Assembly (NCBI GenBank): GCA_021108315.1
Contig: JAIORE010000366.1
Coordinates: 1-33,458, forward strand
DNA: 33,458 nucleotides
Direction: 5' to 3'
Source of the DNA: Candidatus Cloacimonadota bacterium
GTDB taxonomy: Bacteria; Cloacimonadota; Cloacimonadia; Cloacimonadales; TCS61
The notes below the pieces were generated by a model, which saw only the letters and a list, made by a program, of their open reading frames with translations, had not been told where the DNA came from and made no database searches. Both the position numbers and the translations under genes were made by a program. This document shows, in pieces, positions 1 through 6,939 of this stretch; positions within the stretch are counted from its first letter, which is position 1; every line of letters begins with the position of its first letter.

Positions 1-2921
1 TGAGGAGATTCCGGTCTTTCGGCAGCATAAACAATATTGAATTGTTTCACTTTTTGGATTTTACCACTAAGAATAATCAAGAATATCAGCGGAACAGCAA
101 AAACTCCCATTGTGATATACATTATCATATTTCCGTTCCAGTTTCCCAAGCTGTTTGTGATATTATATCCATCAATCACTAAGGAAGAATTGAAATAATT
201 TCCTACAATTAGATTCAAAGGTTTTATTATCAAATTCGGATACATTGAAATCGCCATAATTCCAGCAAGGAAAATGTATTGCGGAATGATGAAACCCAGA
301 GGTGCTTCCTTGATTTCTTGATGTTTATATTTTAATTGACCTAAAAATATGGTATGAATTATCCTATAAAGATATAAAAAGCTAACTGCACTGGCGAAAA
401 ATAAAACTCCAGCTTGAAAATACCAGCCTTTCTCAATAAGCGAAGAATAGATCAACCATTTTGAACCAAATCCTGATAATGGTGGCACTCCTGAAACTGC
501 GATTATTGAAATCAAAACGGTGATAAAAGATAACGGCATTTTTTTAATCAAACCACCCATCTCATACATTGTTCTGGTGTGAGTTCTATAATAAATTCCC
601 GCTACAGCTATAAACAGTGCAGATTTAAACATCATATGGTTAAATGATAGATACAATGCAGAAACCCAACCAAGATGACTTAGGATTGCGATAGAAGCAA
701 TAATATATCCAACTTGACTCATACTTGAATATGCCAATAATCTTTTTGCATCTTCTTCAAATGAAGCTAAGAATGCTCCAAATATAGCTGTTAAAACTCC
801 AATCCATCCAATAATATAGAATACGTCAAAAGAAGGAATATGGTTTAAATATGAAACTCCAACTAATAACATTCCCCAAACACCAGCTTTGAGTAAAATA
901 GCGGAAATAAACGGAGAAACATCAGATTCTGCTTCAGCGTGAGCTTCCGGTAACCAAATATGAAGACCAAGTGAACCGGATTTTATCATAAAACCGATTG
1001 CCAGTAAAATGGTAGAGATCATTGGTAAATTGATATTTGCGATAGATTTTATCAAAGCAGAATTTGATGATAATGCCGGAGCTAAACTAAATCCTGCCAT
1101 AATTAGATATGCACCGGAAATTGAGAAAATCATATACATCAAAGATGCTTTTTTAGCTTTTCTACCCCTTAAAATTAGGATAAACGAGGACATTGTGATA
1201 AATTCCCAACTTAGGAAAAATTCTAAATAGTTCTTGGCAATAATTAGATTACCAAAGGCGAAAATCATCATCAAAAGGAAGCTATATAATCCTTTGCTGA
1301 GTTCTTTCCTACTTAAAGTTGCAATTATATTTATAGCACTTCCAATTATGAAAATAACTCCGAAAAATAGTTGCAATTTACTTTCAAACGGATAAAGAAA
1401 ATAACCAAAACCAATTACCGATGCCAAAGCTAATAAACCTTTGATTTTATGCGGTAACCAATCAATAATAAAGAAAACCAAGGCAACCATTACAGGTAGT
1501 AAATAAACAGTATTAATTCCCATAATCGCTTTCAAAAAATATAAACCTATCATAGCTAAGAAAGTAAAAAACAGTGAGATTGGAATGTGATAATTGAATG
1601 GGATAGAAAACTCCGTTTCTTTATTACCCTTGAAAGCAATAACGAACCAGCGAATCAAATAAATAGCTTCAAATAATGAGCCGAGAAGAATTACCCAAAT
1701 CCAGTTTGAAAGTCCGTGAGTTGCGAGTTGAGTGATGAGTGTCCACTTTGCCCAGAAACCCGGAAAAGGTGGTAAAGCAACCAAGGCAAAAATAAAACTA
1801 CCAAAAATTACCAAATAAAATGGTCTTCTTTTCAAAACCGACCAATCTGAAAAATTATCACCAATAATATCAGCAAGCCAGAACAAACCTGCTTTTGCAA
1901 AGAAATGATTTAAAAAGAATCCACCTAATATTACAAAAATAGTTGGATTTGAAACATTGCTAAATCCAATTTTATGTAACAATGCCAAAGCTGTGACAAG
2001 TAAACCTATCTGTGCTATAGAAGAATACCCCAAAAGACGGCGAACATTTTTTTGTTTCAATCCCAAAAGATTTGAGAAAAGAAATGTAGTAATACCGGTA
2101 ATTGCAATCATATTTATGAAATTCATACTTAGAAGTGGCATAAATTTATATAATGTGAAGAATAGAGCACCTGATGAAGCAACTGCGATCACCGAGACAA
2201 TTGATGGATCTACAGCTTGATAAATATCTAATGCCCAACCGTTTGCAGGAAAAGGTTTAAGCTCCAAAAGTACCGAGAAAAGTAAAAAGAAGAGAGCTAT
2301 TGAACCAGCCTTTCCAATAAACAATGCTTTGGAGGAGATCATTATATCTAAGTTCAATGTTCCGGTGAAACGATACAAGTAGATTGTTCCAAGCAAGAAA
2401 AATGAACTGGCGATTCCACCTGCGAGAAGATATTTAAAGCCTGCTGATAGAGATTTGGAATTTCTTTGAATAGCAATTAGAGAATATGTGGCAATTGATG
2501 CAATTTCCAAGAATACGAATAAATTGAAAATATCACGTGTCATAATGATGCCATTCAATCCCATAATCAGCATAATATATAATGATTTTAGGTAAGCAGA
2601 ACTATGTTTTAACTCTTTAAATCTTGAACCAAGTATAAAACTACTAAACAAGCCAACTAAATTAATCAAAAAAGTAAGCAGTGATTCTTCTAATCCCATT
2701 CGTAGATTAATGGAGAATGGAGGTTTGAAACCAGCAGTATAAATATTGGTATCAACACCAACAAACAGATTCTGATACAACCAGTATCCTGAAATTGATA
2801 GAATTGCTCCAAGTGTAAGATAAAAAAGCAAGTTCGCAATCGATTTGCTAATATTTTGGAAAAATCCTAATAAAAATGCGACTGCAAATGAGATAATAAA
2901 TATAAATAACGGATTTACCAT
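1..2921 (-). CDS. mrpD: Mrp/Mbh-type antiporter subunit with two NuoM/MrpD modules in one chain (partial, 3' end outside window)
   Basis: Read on the minus strand from ATG at 2921, the frame stays open for 973 codons to the window edge, so the C-terminus is missing. The chain is almost wholly hydrophobic. Module 1 (about residues 1-460) has the TM5-type Glu139 in NLFVFLEIAS, Lys163 and Lys222. Module 2 (about 480-970) has Glu573 in FFLSWEF, Lys647 in MIKSG, then WLPEAHAEAE with His661, and Lys678 in ILLKAG. This is the canonical proton-conducting transporter signature. A single MrpD or NuoM is about 500 aa, so this is a double-length protein. In module 1 the WLP-AHA segment reads FPANGWALDIYQAVD, and serine stands where module 2 has Lys678. 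The start overlaps mrpC by 7 nt, which supports translational coupling. Expected role: membrane ion translocation in an Mrp antiporter or related respiratory complex. The family is secure; the exact complex is not. Confidence 0.88.
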   Translation of the reverse strand, partial: MVNPLFIFIISFAVAFLLGFFQNISKSIANLLFYLTLGAILSISGYWLYQNLFVGVDTNIYTAGFKPPFSINLRMGLEESLLTFLINLVGLFSSFILGSRFKELKHSSAYLKSLYIMLIMGLNGIIMTRDIFNLFVFLEIASIATYSLIAIQRNSKSLSAGFKYLLAGGIASSFFLLGTIYLYRFTGTLNLDIMISSKALFIGKAGSIALFFLLFSVLLELKPFPANGWALDIYQAVDPSIVSVIAVASSGALFFTLYKFMPLLSMNFINMIAITGITTFLFSNLLGLKQKNVRRLLGYSSIAQIGLLVTALALLHKIGFSNVSNPTIFVILGGFFLNHFFAKAGLFWLADIIGDNFSDWSVLKRRPFYLVIFGSFIFALVALPPFPGFWAKWTLITQLATHGLSNWIWVILLGSLFEAIYLIRWFVIAFKGNKETEFSIPFNYHIPISLFFTFLAMIGLYFLKAIMGINTVYLLPVMVALVFFIIDWLPHKIKGLLALASVIGFGYFLYPFESKLQLFFGVIFIIGSAINIIATLSRKELSKGLYSFLLMMIFAFGNLIIAKNYLEFFLSWEFITMSSFILILRGRKAKKASLMYMIFSISGAYLIMAGFSLAPALSSNSALIKSIANINLPMISTILLAIGFMIKSGSLGLHIWLPEAHAEAESDVSPFISAILLKAGVWGMLLVGVSYLNHIPSFDVFYIIGWIGVLTAIFGAFLASFEEDAKRLLAYSSMSQVGYIIASIAILSHLGWVSALYLSFNHMMFKSALFIAVAGIYYRTHTRTMYEMGGLIKKMPLSFITVLISIIAVSGVPPLSGFGSKWLIYSSLIEKGWYFQAGVLFFASAVSFLYLYRIIHTIFLGQLKYKHQEIKEAPLGFIIPQYIFLAGIMAISMYPNLIIKPLNLIVGNYFNSSLVIDGYNITNSLGNWNGNMIMYITMGVFAVPLIFLIILSGKIQKVKQFNIVYAAERPESP

Positions 2922-3268
2922 TTAAGCTCCTCAAAATCGTCAATTGATAAGGAATTCTTCTGTTTGTAGAGCTGTATTGCATAAGCCAACATCAAAGTTG
3001 TAACTGCCAGACCAATAACGATCGCAGTAAGAACCAGAGCTGATGGAATAGGATCAATCATTTTATCTAAACCTTCGGCAATTTGTACGGTTTTGTCAAA
3101 AATGGGAGCTGTTCTACCCTTTATAAAACCAATTGATACCATAATTATATGAATACCTGTGTCCATTATTGAAAAACTAATAATCATTTTAATAATATTT
3201 TTTTGAGTAAGTAAACCCCACAAACCAATAATGACTAATAGGAATCCTATGATTGTAATAATTATCAT
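2915..3268 (-). CDS. mrpC: Mrp/Mbh antiporter subunit C (NuoK-like)
   Basis: This 117-aa protein has three predicted membrane helices (about 2-22, 27-48, 77-100) and the NuoK/MnhC layout: a GLWGLLTQKNIIKMIISFSI segment, then DPIPSALVLTAIVIGLAVTTLMLA, the conserved DP-P-ALVLTAIVI signature of MrpC and NuoK. It is a small core subunit that packs between antiporter subunits. AAGGAG stands just upstream of the ATG, and the gene overlaps the next antiporter gene by 7 nt. Upstream, 1.2 kb of repeat-rich DNA with another gene separates it from mrpB, although the two are usually adjacent. It is slightly longer at the C-terminus (QLYKQKNSLSIDDFEELKW) than many MrpC proteins. Confidence 0.92.
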   Translation of the reverse strand: MIIITIIGFLLVIIGLWGLLTQKNIIKMIISFSIMDTGIHIIMVSIGFIKGRTAPIFDKTVQIAEGLDKMIDPIPSALVLTAIVIGLAVTTLMLAYAIQLYKQKNSLSIDDFEELKW

Positions 3269-3299
3269 TAATCACTCCTTAAATTTAAGATGCAATAAT

Positions 3300-3559
3300 A
3301 CACTTCGTGTGTAAAATGGGCTACGCCCGTCAAGAAAGCTTTGCTTGTCATATGCACTTTGTGCGGGAAAAACGCTTCGCTGTCAAATACACTTCGTGCG
3401 GAAAGTGGGCTACGCCCGTCAAGAAAGCTTCGCTGTCAAATGCACTTCGTGCGTCAAAAGAGCTTCGCTGTCAAATGCACTTCGTGCGGAAAGTGGGCTA
3501 CGCCCGTCAAGAAAGCTTCGCTTGGCAAATGCACTTCGTGCGTCAAAAGAGCTTCGCTC
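3300..3559. repeat. Mini-hairpin array, copy 1 (about 15 hairpins)
   Basis: About 15 short palindromes follow each other every 17-20 nt, each with a 3-4 bp stem and a 3-nt loop. Examples are ACAC-TTC-GTGT (3300-3310), GGGC-TAC-GCCC (3318-3328), AAGC-TTT-GCTT (3336-3346), GCAC-TTT-GTGC (3354-3364) and GAGC-TTC-GCTC (3549-3559). The stems differ but each remains self-complementary, while the spacers are nearly constant (gtcaaat, gtcaaga, ggaaagt). It lies directly upstream of the mrpC ribosome binding site. It codes for nothing convincing; frames through it give only the repeated peptide pattern expected of a repeat. Confidence 0.9.
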
Positions 3560-3565
3560 GTAATT

Positions 3566-3736
3566 TAACAATGTTTGTTCTTTTTTTGTTTTTTTACAAT
3601 GCTTTACTTTTTTCATTCTTTTTTATTCTCTTTTACTATTTTCTTTCACTATCTTTTACGATGTATGACAATTTATGCCTTCTTTCACTATCTTTTACAA
3701 TGTATGACAATTTTTGACTTCTTCCTGCATTCTCTT
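3566..3736. repeat. Pyrimidine-rich tract with 39-nt tandem repeat, copy 1
   Basis: The plus strand is almost all T and C, so the transcribed minus strand is A/G-rich. A 32-nt phrase starting CTTTCACTATCTTTTAC occurs at 3643-3674 and again at 3682-3713, a 39-nt period, with one base different (acgatg against acaatg). It separates the S23-type gene from the first mini-hairpin array. A sister tract lies at 4258-4450. No gene or promoter is apparent. Confidence 0.75.
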
Positions 3737-4105
3737 TCACTTTCTTTCCATCTTCCCAATCGTTTTTATATAATTATTAAGTTTTATACTCAATGTTTTC
3801 ATTTCTTTATTCAACTTTTCAAATTCTTCTATATCAATCAATTCTCTATTAAAAGATTTCTGTAGCCAAGTCATAGATTCTAAAAGTGAACCTCGAGCAT
3901 AATAATAAAAATGCTTCGATTCTCGGTAATGAAATCTTCCGTAACCTTCACTGATATTTGCAGCAACTGAATCCATAGACCTTACGAACTGTTTACCGAT
4001 AGTATCTTTTGCGAGATAATCCCATTTAACAATCGAGTCCCAAACTTTTTCACCAAGGTTCATTGATATTTGATAAATTTGTAGATCTTCTAATTTTATA
4101 CTCAA
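3737..4105 (-). CDS. Four-helix-bundle protein (S23/TIGR02436 type)
   Basis: This 122-aa protein has the layout of the four-helix-bundle family first seen in 23S rRNA intervening sequences: LEDLQIYQISMNLGEKVW, then QFVRSMDSVAANISEGYGR (about 40-57), then a GSLLESMTWLQKS helix. The family includes the Avd subunit of diversity-generating retroelements, but no reverse transcriptase or template repeat is here, nor any rRNA. The start is TTG at 4105, preceded by AGGAG at 4113-4117 with a 7-nt gap; no upstream ATG fits. It sits within the mrp operon in the same orientation, between B and C, flanked by two copies of the hairpin-plus-pyrimidine repeat. It therefore looks like a passenger inserted into or duplicated within the operon. 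Molecular role unknown; nucleic-acid binding is suggested for relatives. Confidence 0.85.
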   Translation of the reverse strand: MSIKLEDLQIYQISMNLGEKVWDSIVKWDYLAKDTIGKQFVRSMDSVAANISEGYGRFHYRESKHFYYYARGSLLESMTWLQKSFNRELIDIEEFEKLNKEMKTLSIKLNNYIKTIGKMERK

Positions 4106-4112
4106 AAACTAA

Positions 4113-4117
4113 CTCCT
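4113..4117 (-). promoter_or_regulatory. Shine-Dalgarno site fixing a TTG start for the S23-type gene
   Basis: AGGAG on the minus strand, 7 nt before TTG at 4105. It supports the TTG start over the first internal ATG, which would remove the conserved N-terminal helix. Confidence 0.75.
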
Positions 4118-4134
4118 AATTAAGAAGAAAAAAT

Positions 4135-4253
4135 GGACTGCGTCCGTCAAATGAGCTTTGCTCGTCAGATGCACTTCGTGCGGAAAGTGGGCTTTGCCCG
4201 TCAAGAAAGCTTCGCTTGGCAAATGCACTTCGTGCGTCAAATGAGCTTCGCTC
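4135..4253. repeat. Mini-hairpin array, copy 2 (7 hairpins)
   Basis: A shorter version of the 3300-3559 array, in the same orientation. In order the hairpins are GGAC-TGC-GTCC, GAGC-TTT-GCTC, GCAC-TTC-GTGC, GGGC-TTT-GCCC, AAGC-TTC-GCTT, GCAC-TTC-GTGC and GAGC-TTC-GCTC. The last two hairpins and the following cgtaatt-aac-atg match the end of copy 1 almost exactly, so the two are direct repeats around the S23-type gene. It lies just upstream of that gene's ribosome binding site, as copy 1 does for mrpC. Confidence 0.9.
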
Positions 4254-4257
4254 GTAA

Positions 4258-4450
4258 TTCAACGATGTTGCTTTCTTTCTCAATTTCTTTCATTATCTTT
4301 TACAATTTTTTACGATTTATGACTTCTTTCACTATTTTCTTTCATTCTTTTTTACAATGTATGACGATGTTTGACTTCTTTCTCATTTTCTTTTACAATT
4401 TATGACAATGAATGTCTTCTTGCACAAGTTTCTTTCATTCATTTTTTTTT
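4258..4450. repeat. Pyrimidine-rich tract, copy 2
   Basis: A T/C-rich plus strand between the mrpB stop and the second hairpin array. It shares phrases such as TTTTACAATGTATGAC and ttgacttctt with copy 1, but the tandem period is less regular. Together with 4135-4253 it forms a second copy of the composite repeat. Confidence 0.7.
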
Positions 4451-5134
4451 TCATTCACTATCTCTTAAATTTCCCAAAATTCCAACCAATTCAGAACCAA
4501 CTTTTATTCCTAACAATGAATAAATAATAGGTATTGCACCGGCACTGAAAATATTTCCAAAAGTTCCAAGAGAGAAAATACGATTATCCAAAAATCCTCC
4601 GGCAAGGAACAGTCCTAAAATACCAATTATTATATAGAAAAATCCTGAGAATGATTCTATTGCGGAAAGCAGAAAATGGTTAAATTTTAATGAAACATCC
4701 GAAAGCATAAGTAATAGTACGCCTGAAGCAATCACAACACCACCTTGGAAACCTCCACCCGGAGTGAGATGGCCGTGTGTGAAAATATAAACCCCGAATA
4801 AGAATATTATAGGAACCAGAAAAGATGTTCCCGAAGACAATATTTCTGAAGATTTTCTTCGTTTATTCGCTGAACTATTTTTCTTTTTCCTGAGTAAAAA
4901 ACCAACTCCGGCAGTTGCAATAAATAGTACTGCAACTTCTCCAAGTGTATCTAACCCTCTATAAGTAACGACTATAGAAGTTACAAGATTTGCACTTCCA
5001 AGTTCATCTGCTCCATCTCTAATATATTTTGTAGCTAAAGAGCTTAGCGAATCTGTGGGATCAACTTTTAGGAGTGGAAATATAATGATTGCAAAGAAGA
5101 CAATAACTAAAAGTATAATAATGCGTTTTACCAT
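4451..5134 (-). CDS. mrpB: MrpB-type subunit with fused MrpA C-terminal (MbhE-like) segment
   Basis: At 227 aa this is longer than a plain MnhB domain (about 140 aa). Residues about 1-85 hold a membrane helix and VVTYRGLDTLGEVAVLFIATAGV, which resembles the FRGLDTLGE segment at the end of MrpA and the separate MbhE protein. Residues about 105-220 are the MnhB domain with FTHGHLTPGGGFQGGVVIASG, the family signature, followed by helices to the C-terminus. It is thus a fusion of MbhE-like and MbhF/MrpB-like parts. It starts 2 nt after the DUF4040 gene stop, with GGAG just before the ATG. Role: membrane subunit of the antiporter complex. Downstream the operon is interrupted by repeats. Confidence 0.88.
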   Translation of the reverse strand: MVKRIIILLVIVFFAIIIFPLLKVDPTDSLSSLATKYIRDGADELGSANLVTSIVVTYRGLDTLGEVAVLFIATAGVGFLLRKKKNSSANKRRKSSEILSSGTSFLVPIIFLFGVYIFTHGHLTPGGGFQGGVVIASGVLLLMLSDVSLKFNHFLLSAIESFSGFFYIIIGILGLFLAGGFLDNRIFSLGTFGNIFSAGAIPIIYSLLGIKVGSELVGILGNLRDSE

Positions 5135-5136
5135 AA

Positions 5137-5382
5137 TTATTCTCCATCCTTTTTCTTAATTTTGCTGATAGCATACAAGAATACAACCGTGGTTAGTCCA
5201 GAGCCGATTGCTGCTTCCGTCATAGCAACATCAGGGGCAGCTAACAAAAGATATAAAATACTTGCTAAAAGGCTGATTACTCCTGCAGAAATTACAGCAG
5301 CAACAAGATTTTTCTGATAAATCGCTAAAAAAGCGGCTATAATCATAATCAAACCTAAAACTATAACAATAATTGTGATCAT
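5137..5382 (-). CDS. DUF4040/MbhD-like subunit (detached MrpA segment)
   Basis: An 81-aa protein with about three membrane helices. The core AAVISAGVISLLASILYLLL-APDVAMTEAAIGSGLTTVVFL matches the DUF4040 module. In canonical Mrp this forms part of the MrpA C-terminus; in archaeal Mbh/Mbs complexes it is a separate small subunit (MbhD). The conserved APDVA-TEA motif is present. Its start overlaps the mrpG stop as ATGA, and mrpB follows after 2 nt, so translation is coupled along the operon. Confidence 0.88.
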   Translation of the reverse strand: MITIIVIVLGLIMIIAAFLAIYQKNLVAAVISAGVISLLASILYLLLAAPDVAMTEAAIGSGLTTVVFLYAISKIKKKDGE

Positions 5383-5723
5383 AATTTTTCTCCGTTCTCA
5401 GCTTCATCTTCTGCAAGTTTATCTGTTACAGATTTTTCTGTAAGATTAATACCAATATGGTGTGCTGCACGTGCTAAAGCGTGTGATGATATTGGATTCG
5501 TAAAAACTATAAACAAAATTAGAGTTAAAATACGTGGCCAGCAAGTACAATGTGAGTATCCAAGAGCAAGTCCGGCTAAGAAAAGAATTGTTCCTAGTGT
5601 TGTTGCTTTTGTTCCAGCTTGCATTCTATTGTAAACATCCGGCATTCTCAGAATTCCTAATGCTCCTAGAAATAAAAAAATAGAGCCAATCAAAGTAATG
5701 AGAGAACCTATAAGCATCAACAT
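5379..5723 (-). CDS. mrpG: Mrp antiporter subunit G
   Basis: 114 aa with three membrane helices. It carries the MnhG/PhaG signature: GALGILRMPDVYNRMQAGTK followed by ATTLGTILFLAGLAL, and a third segment TNPISSHALARAAHHIG. The short charged tail is typical. The start shares one base with the mrpF stop, the next gene overlaps by 4 nt, and GAGAGGA precedes the ATG. Small structural subunit of the multi-subunit antiporter. Confidence 0.93.
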   Translation of the reverse strand: MLMLIGSLITLIGSIFLFLGALGILRMPDVYNRMQAGTKATTLGTILFLAGLALGYSHCTCWPRILTLILFIVFTNPISSHALARAAHHIGINLTEKSVTDKLAEDEAENGEKL

Positions 5724-5983
5724 TATAATCCTCTCTCTAAATATCTAGCAATTGCGATTACACCAATAAAACTAATCAATGCATAAACCAGAGCTACATC
5801 AGTATAAATTATTTTTTGTGAAATAGCTGCAATATAGACTATCAAAGATATTGAAATGATAGTCATCACATCTAAGGCAATAGCTTTATCGGCTATGCTT
5901 GGACCTTTGACCATTCTATAAAGGGCAATGATCATCCCAGCCAAAGCAATAATTGCGGAAATATTATAAATTATCTCAGCCAA
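5723..5983 (-). CDS. mrpF: Mrp antiporter subunit F
   Basis: 86 aa if started at TTG 5983, with three membrane helices and the MnhF core RMVKGPSIADKAIALD-MT followed by YTDVALVYALISFIGVIAIARYLER. The frame is open further upstream to an ATG at 6040, but that would give an odd polar leader and a 65-nt overlap with mrpE. TTG 5983 has a full GGAGGT at 5989-5994 with a 5-nt gap and gives the usual family length, so it is preferred. It overlaps the mrpE stop by 8 nt. Confidence 0.9.
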   Translation of the reverse strand: MAEIIYNISAIIALAGMIIALYRMVKGPSIADKAIALDVMTIISISLIVYIAAISQKIIYTDVALVYALISFIGVIAIARYLERGL

Positions 5984-6470
5984 AAATAACCTCCAAATAT
6001 TTTTCGAAATTTTGAACAATTGAATTGGTAGCTTCATCAATATTTTCTGAAGTTACATCTATCCAATGGATATAAAATTCGTCATCTTTTGTTTCGATAG
6101 TTAGTGTTCCCGGTGTAAGAGTTATTGAGTTTGCTAAGATAATTCTACCCAAACGAGATTTTAGCTTAGTTTTAACTTTTACAATTCCGGGATTGATAGG
6201 CAAAGTTGGTTGAATAACAAGTTTTGCCACAGCAATATTTGATTTTATAATTTCTATAAGTAAAATGAAAATATAAAATACAAAATATGCGATCGCTTTT
6301 GGATTCAGATTAAATTCACCAAAAATAAAGGCTTTTTTATAAAACAAAATCGTAATAATTAGTGAAGCAACAAAGCCTAAAATTAATTCATTGAACTCTT
6401 TACCTGCAAAAAGAATCCAGAAAATACAAAGTATGACAAATAACACTATAAAACGCTTAAAATCTTTCAT
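5976..6470 (-). CDS. mrpE: Mrp antiporter subunit E
   Basis: 164 aa. Two N-terminal hydrophobic helices (about 8-26, 29-45) and a third around 60-82 precede a soluble domain with the MnhE features: IKSNIAVAKLVIQP-PINPGIVKVKT, LGRIILANSITLTPGTLTIE and FYIHWIDV. The NSITLTPGT motif is diagnostic. It is the first gene of the operon, with AGAGGT just upstream of the ATG; no convincing -10/-35 pair was found upstream. Confidence 0.93.
   Translation of the reverse strand: MKDFKRFIVLFVILCIFWILFAGKEFNELILGFVASLIITILFYKKAFIFGEFNLNPKAIAYFVFYIFILLIEIIKSNIAVAKLVIQPTLPINPGIVKVKTKLKSRLGRIILANSITLTPGTLTIETKDDEFYIHWIDVTSENIDEATNSIVQNFEKYLEVIFG
5989..5994 (-). promoter_or_regulatory. Shine-Dalgarno site deciding the TTG start of mrpF
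   Basis: GGAGGT on the minus strand, inside the end of mrpE, 5 nt before TTG at 5983. It is the strongest ribosome binding site near the mrpF N-terminus and argues against the upstream ATG at 6040. Confidence 0.75.
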
Positions 6471-6939
6471 ATTACCTCTAAAATTTAATCTAATGGAAAC
6501 AAATTTTTGCTAAAACCTTTGGTATAATTGATTATGTCAAATGTTTTCTATAAATAAATATATGTAAGGGAATAATTGTGTCTATGATTGATGTTTGTCG
6601 TGATTTTGGATAAACAAATAAACTTGCTTTCTAAAATAGATGAATTGTAACCAACTAAAATTCAATATCTTTAATTAATTCTGAGAAATAAATCTGGAAA
6701 CAATATAATGAGATTAGATGATTCAAAAAGTAATATTGAATTTCAAACAATAACAATTTGGATATAAAGTAAGTTCAATATTTGTATAATTCCCATTTGA
6801 TTATATCATTTTATAAAATATTTTCTTCTTTGCGTGAAATTATCGAATAAATTAATGTGAAAATATCGTTGACGATTATTTTGTGGTTTTTTTTCTACCC
6901 CTTTTTATATAATTTTTATTTGAAATAATTGAGGAAATA
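6471..6939. other. Divergent intergenic region between mrpE and lon
   Basis: About 470 bp of AT-rich DNA with no supportable gene. A TATAAT box at 6908-6913 fits a lon promoter, but no good -35 is seen at normal spacing. The near-palindrome ATCGT-TG-ACGAT at 6865-6876 could be an operator. TTGACA occurs on the minus strand at 6540-6535 without a -10 at 17 nt. No CIRCE-type heat-shock repeat was recognised. Confidence 0.4.

Noticed and set aside
1009..2220. Short plus-strand frames at 1009-1230 and 1957-2220
   Set aside because: They lie antisense within the continuous two-module antiporter frame, which has clear family motifs.
3307..3717. Plus-strand open frame of 136 codons, with others in the two other frames through the same stretch
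   Set aside because: All three frames are open because the hairpin repeat lacks stops; the peptides are just repeated units (ARQESFA, MHFVR), and the rest is poly-Phe/Leu from the pyrimidine tract.
3737..4105. Diversity-generating retroelement (Avd) or rRNA intervening sequence
   Set aside because: No reverse transcriptase, template repeat or rRNA sequence is nearby; only the protein family is shared.
3300..4253. CRISPR array
   Set aside because: The units are too short, have no unique spacers of constant length, and no cas genes are present; the structure is hairpin plus constant linker.
4133..4405. Plus-strand frame of 90 codons
   Set aside because: Same explanation as above for the second repeat copy; no ribosome binding site and composition follows the repeat.
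5723..6040. mrpF starting at ATG 6040
   Set aside because: Would give a 65-nt overlap with mrpE and an atypical leader; TTG 5983 has a GGAGGT site 5 nt upstream and the normal family length.
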